Below, in pieces: positions 51,674 to 57,950 of a stretch of 64,000 bases of DNA (positions are counted from its first letter, which is position 1; the number at the start of each line of letters is the position of its first letter). The position numbers and the translations under genes were made by a program. The notes under the pieces are model-generated. The model worked only from the letters and a program-made list of their open reading frames with translations. It did no database searches and had not been told where the DNA came from. Origin of the DNA: Betaproteobacteria bacterium. GTDB lineage: Bacteria; Pseudomonadota; Gammaproteobacteria; Burkholderiales; Rhodocyclaceae. The stretch is taken from NCBI GenBank assembly GCA_016703785.1, contig JADJBM010000032.1, forward strand, positions 434,001 to 498,000, written 5' to 3'.

Positions 51674-52275
51674 CATACATCGTCGGGCTGACCGGCGGCA
51701 TCGGCAGCGGCAAGAGCGCGGCGGCCGACCTCCTCGAGGAACTCGGTGCCGCCGTGGTGGATACGGATGTCATTGCCCACGAACTGACGGCGCCAGGTGG
51801 CCCTGCCATCGAGCCGATCCGCGCCGCTTTCGGTGACGGGGTCATCGCGCAGAACGGAGCACTCGACCGTGCCGCCATGCGCCGCAAGGTCTTCGCCGAC
51901 GCCCCGGCGAAAGCCCGCCTGGAAGGCATCCTGCATCCGATGATCCGCGCCGAAGCCGACCGGCGCAGCGACGCATCCCGCGCACCCTATGTCGTCCTGG
52001 TGGTGCCCCTTCTGGTCGAGTCCGGTGGTTACCGAAGACGCGTGCAACGCGTGGTGGTGGTCGATTGCCCGGAAGAGATACAGGTGGTGCGCGTCATGTC
52101 CCGAAGCGGGCTCTCCGAGGATGAGGCCCGCGCCATCATGGCGGCGCAGGTTGGCCGCGCGCAGCGGCTGGCCGTTGCTGACGATGTCATCGACAATGGC
52201 GGCGAACTGGCTGCGCTGCGCCCTCAGGTCGAGGCTCTGCATCGAAAATATCTGGAAATGGCCGCAGTTTCATAG
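51670..52275 (+). CDS. coaE: Dephospho-CoA kinase
   Basis: CoaE phosphorylates the ribose 3' position of dephospho-CoA, the last step of CoA synthesis. The 201-residue P-loop protein starts MTYIVGLTGGIGSGKSAAADL (Walker A), then VVDTDVIAHELTAPGGPAI with the catalytic Asp. It also has LEGILHPMIRAEADRR, VVLVVPLLVESGGYRRRVQRVVVVDC and the lid RSGLSEDEARAIMAAQ. The start overlaps the SPOR gene stop. It precedes zapD, the common order. Confidence 0.95.
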   Translation: MTYIVGLTGGIGSGKSAAADLLEELGAAVVDTDVIAHELTAPGGPAIEPIRAAFGDGVIAQNGALDRAAMRRKVFADAPAKARLEGILHPMIRAEADRRSDASRAPYVVLVVPLLVESGGYRRRVQRVVVVDCPEEIQVVRVMSRSGLSEDEARAIMAAQVGRAQRLAVADDVIDNGGELAALRPQVEALHRKYLEMAAVS

Positions 52276-52353
52276 GTTTCCGGGGGGTTCTTGTTGTACT
52301 TTGTCGGGGAATAGGTCAGAATTGCCCGAATTTCCTCCACGGCACAGCGCGGC

Positions 52354-53109
52354 GTGATCACCTACGAATATCCTCTCAACGAGCGCATTCGCACGCTGTT
52401 GCGCTTGGAGGACCTGTTCGACAAGACCGGGCATTTCATCGGCGCCGACGGCGCGCAGGAACATCACATTGCCCTGGTGACGCTGTTCGAGATACTCGAT
52501 GTCGCCAGCCGCGCCGATCTCAAGTTCGACCTCGTGCAGGAACTCGAGCGGCAGCGCCAGATCCTGCTGTCCTTTCGCAACAACCCCGACATTTCGGAAA
52601 CCGCGCTCTCCGGCGCCCTGTATGAGATCGAGCAGGCGAGCGCCGCCCTGCTCAACATGCAGGGCAAGATCGGCCACTACCTGCGCGAGAATGATTGGCT
52701 GATGAGCATCAAGAGCCGCGCCTCGATCCCCGGCGGCGTTTGCGAGTTTGACCTGCCCTCTTACCACTACTGGCTGCACCGCGATGTCGCTGCGCGCCAG
52801 CGCGACCTGGCCGGATGGCTCAACCCGATGCTGCCCATCCGCGACGGCCTGTCCATCGTGCTGCGCCTGTTGCGCGCCTCCGGCCGCCAGGAAGAACAGG
52901 TCGCGCAGCATGGCGCCTACCAGCTCATGCTCGGCGGCCGCACGGCGCAGATGGTGCGCCTTCGCGTCAGGCGCAGCGAGCCCTACGTGCCCGAAATCAG
53001 CGCCAACAAGTACGCCCTCAACATCCGCTTCACCACGCCCGGCACGGACGCTCGCCCGCGCCAGGCCGACAGCGACGTCGTCTTCGAGATGACGTTCTGT
53101 AACCTGTAA
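52354..53109 (+). CDS. zapD: Cell division protein ZapD
   Basis: ZapD crosslinks FtsZ filaments at the division ring. The 251-residue protein starts with GTG and ITYEYPLNERIRTLLRLEDLF, the family signature. RADLKFDLVQELERQRQ, NDWLMSIKSRASIPGGVCEFDLPSYHYWL and the beta-domain QLMLGGRTAQMVRLRV follow. In most betaproteobacteria yacG follows zapD. Here a terminator and an integrase gene follow instead, so zapD marks the left edge of an accessory region. Confidence 0.94.
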   Translation: MITYEYPLNERIRTLLRLEDLFDKTGHFIGADGAQEHHIALVTLFEILDVASRADLKFDLVQELERQRQILLSFRNNPDISETALSGALYEIEQASAALLNMQGKIGHYLRENDWLMSIKSRASIPGGVCEFDLPSYHYWLHRDVAARQRDLAGWLNPMLPIRDGLSIVLRLLRASGRQEEQVAQHGAYQLMLGGRTAQMVRLRVRRSEPYVPEISANKYALNIRFTTPGTDARPRQADSDVVFEMTFCNL

Positions 53110-53151
53110 ACATATCCAACAACGTCCAGGGTAATCCTGAATTAACATCAT

Positions 53152-53177
53152 AAGCCAGCGTAAATGCTGGCTTTTTT
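53152..53177 (+). terminator. Rho-independent terminator after zapD
   Basis: AAGCCAGC and GCTGGCTT pair around GTAAAT and run straight into a T-tract. It lies 42 bases past the zapD stop and immediately before the repeat cluster upstream of the integrase. Confidence 0.9.
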
Positions 53178-53196
53178 GTCCTATAATGTCCAGAGA

Positions 53197-53280
53197 GGTA
53201 GCCAGAAATCCGGCTACTTATGGGTAGCTAGACGGGTAGCTAGGCGGGGAATGGGTAGCCAGGAATGCTCTAGCTACCCA
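53197..53280. repeat. Cluster of GGGTAGCYAG motifs upstream of the integrase (likely att/arm-site region)
   Basis: Four direct copies of (G)GGTAGC(C/T)AG lie at 53197-53205, 53222-53231, 53234-53243 and 53253-53263, with an inverted copy TAGCTACCCA at 53271-53280. GTAGCC and GGCTAC at the left end also form a small inverted pair. Such repeats next to an integrase start typically bind the integrase N-terminal domain or mark the attachment site. Confidence 0.7.
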
Positions 53281-53303
53281 TTCCAAGGGGATAGGGGGCG
53301 AAC

Positions 53304-54539
53304 ATGGGCAAGCTCAAGGATGTGCAGTTGCGGAACTGCGTCAAGGCCGGCAGGCCGCTGGCGATGACCGACGGCGACGGCCTGACCTTCACACTTTCGG
53401 CCAGCGGCACGGCGGCATGGGTGCTGCGCTACTACGTCGCCGGAAAGCGCAAGGAAATGACCCTGGGCCGCTATCCCGACATTCCCCTGACCAAAGCGAG
53501 GGAGCGCGCCCTTGAGGCGAGGGCGAAGATTCAAGGCGGCGTCGATGTGGGGCGGGAAAAGCAGCGCGCCAAGCAAGCCGAGGCCCGCGCCTGGACGGTG
53601 CGCAAGCTGGTAGAGGACTACCTGACGCGGGCAGCGGAACGTCTGGCCGAGGGCACCATATCGCAGCGGCGCCAGCAGCTGAGCGCACACGTTCTACCGA
53701 TCATTGGCCACTTGCCTGCGAAGGATGTGACCCCGGCGGATATTGTCGACATTACCGAGCGTGCGGCGGGTAAATCACTGCACGTCGCCCGACTGGTGCT
53801 GATTGCGGTGCGCGAAGTGTTCGCGCATGCGGTAGCCCGCCATGTTGTCGCAGCGAACCCCTGTGCCCACGTCAAGGCAAAGGCAGTCATCGGGCCGCGC
53901 CCGGTGAATCGCACCCGCATTAAGCTGACCGAGCCAGAACTGCGCGCCATGCTGCCGGCGCTGCCCAAGATCGGGCGACAGAATGAACTCGCCATCAAGG
54001 TGCTGCTGGCGACCTGCACGCGCATCGGCGAACTGACACGCGCCGAGTGGGCGCATGTCGACTTCGGACGCCGGGAATGGACGATTCCGCCAGAAGATTC
54101 CAAGAACGGAAAGCGGTTCGTGATTCCCATGGCCGATGCGGTTGTCGGTTGGTTCGCCGAGCTGCATGACCTTGCCTACGAATCGCACTATGTGCTGCCG
54201 GTGCGCTCCCGCCGCGCCGAGGGCGATTACCCGATGGAGTCGACCACGTTGAACGCCGCAATCAACCGGCTATGCAAGAGTCTTGGGGAACAGTGCCGGC
54301 GCTTCACGCCGCACGATCTGCGAAGCACGGCGCGCAGCCATCTGGCCGCGATGGGCGTAGACATCATTGTCGCCGAGCGCTGCCTGAATCATTCCCTAGG
54401 TGGGCTGGTGGGCGTCTATGACCAGCACGATTACTTGAAGGAACGGCGCAAGGCCCTCGACGAATGGGCGGCTTTCATCTTGGCTTGCGAGGCGGGGCGA
54501 ACCTGGAACGTGATCCCGCTCAGGCCAATCGCAGCTTGA
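53304..54539 (+). CDS. P4-type tyrosine integrase
   Basis: The 411-residue protein has an N-terminal DUF4102 arm-binding domain (MTDGDGLTFTLSASGTAAWVLRYYVAGKRKEMTLGRYPDIPLTKAR), a SAM-like core-binding domain (about 110-200) and the tyrosine recombinase catalytic domain. Catalytic residues appear as Arg in TCTRIGELTRAEW, HxxR in TPHDLRSTARSHL, His in LNHSLGG and the nucleophile Tyr in VYDQHDYL. It should integrate and excise the surrounding island. No tRNA is next to it, so the target site is unclear. GC is close to that of the chromosome. Confidence 0.93.
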   Translation: MGKLKDVQLRNCVKAGRPLAMTDGDGLTFTLSASGTAAWVLRYYVAGKRKEMTLGRYPDIPLTKARERALEARAKIQGGVDVGREKQRAKQAEARAWTVRKLVEDYLTRAAERLAEGTISQRRQQLSAHVLPIIGHLPAKDVTPADIVDITERAAGKSLHVARLVLIAVREVFAHAVARHVVAANPCAHVKAKAVIGPRPVNRTRIKLTEPELRAMLPALPKIGRQNELAIKVLLATCTRIGELTRAEWAHVDFGRREWTIPPEDSKNGKRFVIPMADAVVGWFAELHDLAYESHYVLPVRSRRAEGDYPMESTTLNAAINRLCKSLGEQCRRFTPHDLRSTARSHLAAMGVDIIVAERCLNHSLGGLVGVYDQHDYLKERRKALDEWAAFILACEAGRTWNVIPLRPIAA

Positions 54540-54631
54540 ACGAATTGAAGTAACCGCAGCCCGGCGGTTTCGGACAAGCGGGCCGGGAAGGCGGGTACAA
54601 CGCCGACCTGATCTTCAGGTGTCAACGAAAT

Positions 54632-54649
54632 CGGGGGAAGATTCCCCCG
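54632..54649. terminator. Hairpin between convergent integrase and small-protein genes
   Basis: CGGGGGAA and TTCCCCCG form an 8-bp stem with a 2-base loop. No T-run follows. It lies between the convergent integrase and the Rap1a-like pseudogene and may act as a weak bidirectional stop. Confidence 0.5.
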
Positions 54650-54655
54650 CTCTCT

Positions 54656-55020
54656 TCACTTGAGTGTGCGCAAGACATCAAGGCTGTTAGCCTCCGTCGC
54701 AATGATGTATGTCAGCAGCGGTCCCTGAATCATCGCCTCAGGATGGTTGCTGCAATAGGCTGGACGAACTGGAACATGTCCTTGGTGGAGGCGCCACGTA
54801 ACGTGAGCGCCCGACTGTCGTCGTTACTGCCAAACACGACGCCCTGGTTGTACCCTTGAAAATACCCAATGATTACTCCATCCAGCTGTGCCTTGTCCTT
54901 CGGCGCGGCTTTCAGATATTTGCCGCACCTGACTTCGAGGAAGGGAGCGCCTTGTGCAGCTACTCCAAAGGAAACAAAGCACAAGGTTGTGATGCAGAGG
55001 TTTCTCAGCAGTGAGTTCAT
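54656..55020 (-). pseudogene. Rap1a/Tai-like small exported protein, broken by a 1-base frameshift
   Basis: The first frame from ATG 55020 encodes a signal peptide (ending VAA) and VRCGKYLKAAPKDKAQLDGVIIGYFQGYNQG, then stops after 96 residues with an unlike-family tail. The +1 frame resumes at 54763 as AYCSNHPEAMIQGPLLTYII and runs to a stop at 54656-54658. Restoring one G, so that CAGCCTAT becomes CAGGCCTAT, would rejoin them as FVQAYCSNHP and give a 121-residue protein with the paired cysteines (CGKYL and YCSNHP) of the Rap1a/HdeA-like group. It is either a real mutation or a base-calling error. Confidence 0.75.
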
Positions 55021-55057
55021 GTTTCCCTTAAATGAATTGAATTTCGATGGCAGGCGA

Positions 55058-55333
55058 TTAGTCGTCCGGAAACTGGCTGCGCCAGAGGGCGACCACCTTT
55101 GATCCCTTGATATCGATCTCGACCGGCCGGACATCCACTGGCTGAAGATCCGGGCCAGGGAAATTGCAGACGACAAAAGCCATTTCTTCTCGATGAACCG
55201 AGCCAGACCTGACCGGCAGGGTTTCTTCCCTGGCTGGAGGGGTTGATGCCAGCGTAACCAGCAGCGCCCCCAGCATTGTTCCCTTCGCCCTGGCTGTCAT
55301 TCCCGGTATGGGGCGGCTCTTGTTCTTATTCAT
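55058..55333 (-). CDS. Small exported hypothetical protein (91 aa)
   Basis: The 91-residue product has a basic N-terminus and a hydrophobic stretch (GTMLGALLVTLASTPPA), consistent with a signal peptide. A short soluble part follows, ending VVALWRSQFPDD. I do not recognise a family. ATG 55333 overlaps the stop of the preceding small gene (55326) in the sense GAATGA, suggesting coupling. It is followed by the Rap1a-like pseudogene 37 bases downstream. Confidence 0.55.
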   Translation of the reverse strand: MNKNKSRPIPGMTARAKGTMLGALLVTLASTPPAREETLPVRSGSVHREEMAFVVCNFPGPDLQPVDVRPVEIDIKGSKVVALWRSQFPDD

Positions 55334-55445
55334 CGTCCTCGTCTTCCTCGGTTGGCATTTGCAAAATCACCCATCCCGCGATGAACACCACCGCGCCCCA
55401 AAATGAAACGACGCCGGTTCCGTAGTAGAAAAGCGGTTCAAACAT
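55326..55445 (-). CDS. Small single-helix membrane protein (39 aa), possibly the C-terminal half of the gene before it
   Basis: The frame encodes MFEPLFYYGTGVVSFWGAV and continues through one membrane helix to an acidic end (EEDEDDE). It lies inside the 3' part of the gene at 55367-55678 in a different frame. The membrane-like character here, and the non-membrane-like tail of the overlapping frame, suggest the two were one protein. The alternative is a true overlapping gene with a weak GGGGG ribosome-binding site. Confidence 0.45.
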   Translation of the reverse strand: MFEPLFYYGTGVVSFWGAVVFIAGWVILQMPTEEDEDDE

Positions 55446-55678
55446 GTCTTTTGCGCCCCCATCAGCCGTTGAGGAAGGCTGCAGACGATTCCCCACAGGC
55501 TGGCGAAGCCAACCATGAGCGAAATGAAGAGCCAGCGTGTCTTCGGATCGGTCAGCATGATCCCGTTCCTGCTGAACGTGATGCCAACACCCGCACCCAG
55601 CAGGCAACCCACGATGAACTGCCACTCCGTCATCGAGAGCGCGATCGCTGACGGCTGGTGAAAAGCTTCGATATCCAT
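55367..55678 (-). CDS. Small two-helix membrane protein (103 aa), 3' part possibly out of frame
   Basis: The frame starts at ATG 55678 behind a strong AAGGAGA and encodes two membrane helices (QFIVGCLLGAGVGITF and WLFISLMVGFASLWGIVC). From about residue 74 the tail AQKTCLNRFSTTEPASFHF has no membrane or family character and overlaps the 39-residue membrane frame. A one-base slip near the GGGGGCGCAAAAGAC tract would join both. No family was recognised. Confidence 0.5.
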   Translation of the reverse strand: MDIEAFHQPSAIALSMTEWQFIVGCLLGAGVGITFSRNGIMLTDPKTRWLFISLMVGFASLWGIVCSLPQRLMGAQKTCLNRFSTTEPASFHFGARWCSSRDG

Positions 55679-55832
55679 GTCATCTCCTTATCAATTGCCT
55701 ATTCAAGGCTACAGAGGTGACTAGGGGCGTTTTGGAATATTTCTGAGAGGAAAACCGCTTAAGAAACAGTGGCTCACACAGTGACCCCTGCCAGGCCGTA
55801 TCATCGAACGATCATTCGGTAGGCCAAACACC
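55679..55832. promoter_or_regulatory. Divergent spacer upstream of umuD
   Basis: This 154-base divergent region should hold promoters for umuD and for the small minus-strand genes. I see no canonical LexA site (CTGT-N8-ACAG). A CGAA-N6-TTCG palindrome lies at about 55805-55818, close to the umuD start. Confidence 0.4.
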
Positions 55833-56252
55833 ATGATCTCGATCCCTTCCCCCAACCCGCCCCGCGCGGCGCGGCCCCTTTTTCTCTCGCGCGTGCCGGC
55901 CGGCTTTCCCTCGCCGGCCGACGACTACGTCGAGTGCAGCCTCGACCTGAACGAGCACCTCATCGCCCACCGCGAGGCGACCTTCTTCGTGCGCGTCAAG
56001 GGCCACTCCATGACCGGCGCCGGCATCCGCGACGGCGACCTGCTGGTGGTCGACCGCTCGCTCGAAGCCGGCGACGGCGACATCGTCGTCGCGGTGGTCG
56101 ACGGCGAGCTCACCGTCAAGCGCCTGTCGCGCCGCGGCGGCACCGTGCGCCTGCTGCCCGAGCACCCCGGCTGCGCGCCCATCGAGTTCAAGGACGGCCA
56201 GGAGCTGACGGTGTGGGGCGTCGTCACCAGCGTCATCCACCGCGTGAGATGA
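55833..56252 (+). CDS. umuD: UmuD, LexA-like self-cleaving subunit of DNA polymerase V
   Basis: UmuD cleaves itself when RecA filaments form and then supports UmuC in translesion synthesis. The 139-residue S24 peptidase has the Ala-Gly cleavage site (A23-G24, in RVPAGFPSPADDYVE). The catalytic serine is S59 in KGHSMTGAGI and the general-base lysine is K96 in ELTVKRLSR. It overlaps the interrupted umuC start by 4 bases. Its GC is about 70%, higher than the adjoining element (50-58%), and its codon use is extreme. Confidence 0.94.
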   Translation: MISIPSPNPPRAARPLFLSRVPAGFPSPADDYVECSLDLNEHLIAHREATFFVRVKGHSMTGAGIRDGDLLVVDRSLEAGDGDIVVAVVDGELTVKRLSRRGGTVRLLPEHPGCAPIEFKDGQELTVWGVVTSVIHRVR

Positions 56253-56374
56253 GCTTTGCGCTAGTCGACGGCAACAACTTCTACGTCTCCTGCGAGCGCG
56301 TCTTCGACCCGAAGCTGGAGGGCCGCCCCGTCGTCGTGCTGTCCAACAACGATCTGAAGGGGCAAGATTGTTAG
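56249..56374 (+). pseudogene. umuC: umuC 5' fragment interrupted by the mobile element
   Basis: The frame encodes MSFALVDGNNFYVSCERVF, the invariant UmuC N-terminus, and stays in register to SNND (D35, ending at 56353). It then leaves the family with LKGQDC and stops. UmuC proteins continue NNDGCAIARSNE at this point, so the break is exact. The base composition matches umuD, not the complete umuC at 61819, so this is the remnant of a different umuC copy. It is too short to be functional. Confidence 0.9.
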
Positions 56375-56427
56375 TGCCGTGATATGCCCCCGGAGGGTGT
56401 TGGGTTTGGGTTTTGGGGGTTGATTTT

Positions 56428-56446
56428 CTCGTCTCTATGAGACGAG
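56428..56446. repeat. Perfect 8-bp palindrome in the leader of the recombinase operon
   Basis: CTCGTCTC-TAT-GAGACGAG lies about 75 bases inside the left element end and 35 bases before the first gene start. It could be a recombinase-binding site, an operator for autoregulation or an mRNA hairpin that limits read-through from umuD. No T-run follows. Confidence 0.7.
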
Positions 56447-56481
56447 TAGCAGGTGGGGGTCCGGGGGAGGAGTCGGCACGA

Positions 56482-56781
56482 ATGGCATCTGTGGATAACT
56501 TGGCGTTGCTGCGATGGCGGGAGATGGAATCCATCCATGTCCTGCGCTTGTTGGCCGACCACATCAAAGAAGACCCATCATTCCATCCACGATCAAGTCA
56601 TCAGACTACCCGTTGGCACGTACATGTCGCAGGCCGTGACTGGGAGTTCTTGTGCACCGGCCCAAAATTTTGGGATGTACGCATGGAACGCGGTGGTGGT
56701 GGCGCCATCGACCTGATCATGCATCTCTACACACTCAAATTCAAGGCGGCGATCACGGTCCTGAAAGAGATGGGTATATGA
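56482..56781 (+). CDS. Small primase-N-domain-like protein of the element
   Basis: The 99-residue protein has ADHIKEDPSFHP, then GPKFWDVRMERGGGGAIDLIMHLYTLKFKAAITVL. The W-D-x(n)-GG-(D/G)-AI-x-L-x-MHL-x-FK-A-V pattern is that of the N-terminal domain of plasmid/ICE primase-like proteins that precede a TOPRIM domain. Here it stands alone with no TOPRIM and no zinc-binding cysteine set. ATG 56482 is chosen for its GGGAGGAG, and its stop overlaps the first recombinase gene (ATGA). A DNA-binding role in element recombination is a guess. Confidence 0.6.
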   Translation: MASVDNLALLRWREMESIHVLRLLADHIKEDPSFHPRSSHQTTRWHVHVAGRDWEFLCTGPKFWDVRMERGGGGAIDLIMHLYTLKFKAAITVLKEMGI

Positions 56782-57950
56782 GGCTTGTCATGGCGACCTC
56801 TGATTTTTTGATCGCCGGTCGATCTTTTGCCGGATTTCCCCTGCTTCTCAATGAAGACGGGTGGCCCATGGAGCCGGCACACTCCTTTCTATGGCAGGCA
56901 TTGATAACCCACGGCGGTGTCGAGAGCAAGCTCACGTGGGAAGCTTACGGGCGGCGCCTGTACGACTACTTTGCTTTCCTTGCCGCGAATGAACTTCAAT
57001 GGGATGAGGAACAAAAGCCGCACGGACTAAGTGTTGTCGCGCGTTATCGCGACTGGTCGCTTGGTGAGCTGGCCTTGAGTCCCAATACCGTCAACAAGCG
57101 CTTGAACTTGATCGTACGGTTCTATGACTGGTGCAAGCGCCAAGGCTATATCGCCCACCTGCCATTTGGGTTTCGCGATGTGCGAACACCCGCGCATCAG
57201 GGATTTCTTTCCCATGTTGATCGATCTGGCGGCTTCGTGCAAAAGCCGGCCGTCATGGCCCGCGAGCGCAAAACCACAATCAAATTGCTGACCAAGACGC
57301 AGGTTCGACAATGTCTCGGCACCCAACTTGACCCAAGCCACGCGCTTCTATTCAACCTGATGGTCCGCACCGGCATGCGATCGTGTGAAGCGCGCTCATT
57401 TCCGCTCGCCTATGTCTTTAACCCCAGATCCCGCTCGGATCTGCGCACCGGCCAGATGATCCGCATTCTTCTGGAGCCTGCGGATATGCACATCAAATAC
57501 GAGAAGCCCAGGAGCATCGATGTGCCTTGGTCTCTGATGGAAGACATGTGGGCGTATTCCCTGCACCAGCGTGAGATTCGGCGTCGGCGATCCGGATTGA
57601 ATCTGGCGGCCTTGGTATTGACTGAACTTGGACACGAATTCTCCAAGAGCGCCGTCGTCGATGCGATGAAGGCCATCGAGAAAAAAGTCGGATTTCAGGT
57701 GCGGGCACACATGCTGCGCCACACCTACGGAACATACACGCTGTCGGCACTGCGTAAGAGCCTTGAATTCCATGGGGAGCCGTTGCTATACGTGCGTGAC
57801 CGGATGGGGCATTCCGACGTGCAAACCACAGCGATCTACCTGCATTTGATTAACCAGTTGGATGCCCAGATCGTATTGGCCCACGAGGACGAACTGGACA
57901 TGCTATTTGCCACCACCGGACACGGTGAAATGGCGAGCGGGATTCAGTGA
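56778..57950 (+). CDS. Tyrosine recombinase A of the element
   Basis: The 390-residue protein has an N-terminal core-binding domain (TWEAYGRRLYDYFAFLAANELQWDEE ... SPNTVNKRLNLIVRFYDWCKRQGYI) and a catalytic domain. Arg I is in RTGMRSCEARSF, HxxR is HMLRHTYGTYTL, the second His is in RMGHSDVQTTA, and the nucleophile Tyr is in TAIYLHL. All five catalytic positions look intact. It resembles the TnpA-type recombinases of Tn554-like elements. It overlaps the genes on both sides by 4 bases. Confidence 0.88.
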   Translation: MRLVMATSDFLIAGRSFAGFPLLLNEDGWPMEPAHSFLWQALITHGGVESKLTWEAYGRRLYDYFAFLAANELQWDEEQKPHGLSVVARYRDWSLGELALSPNTVNKRLNLIVRFYDWCKRQGYIAHLPFGFRDVRTPAHQGFLSHVDRSGGFVQKPAVMARERKTTIKLLTKTQVRQCLGTQLDPSHALLFNLMVRTGMRSCEARSFPLAYVFNPRSRSDLRTGQMIRILLEPADMHIKYEKPRSIDVPWSLMEDMWAYSLHQREIRRRRSGLNLAALVLTELGHEFSKSAVVDAMKAIEKKVGFQVRAHMLRHTYGTYTLSALRKSLEFHGEPLLYVRDRMGHSDVQTTAIYLHLINQLDAQIVLAHEDELDMLFATTGHGEMASGIQ

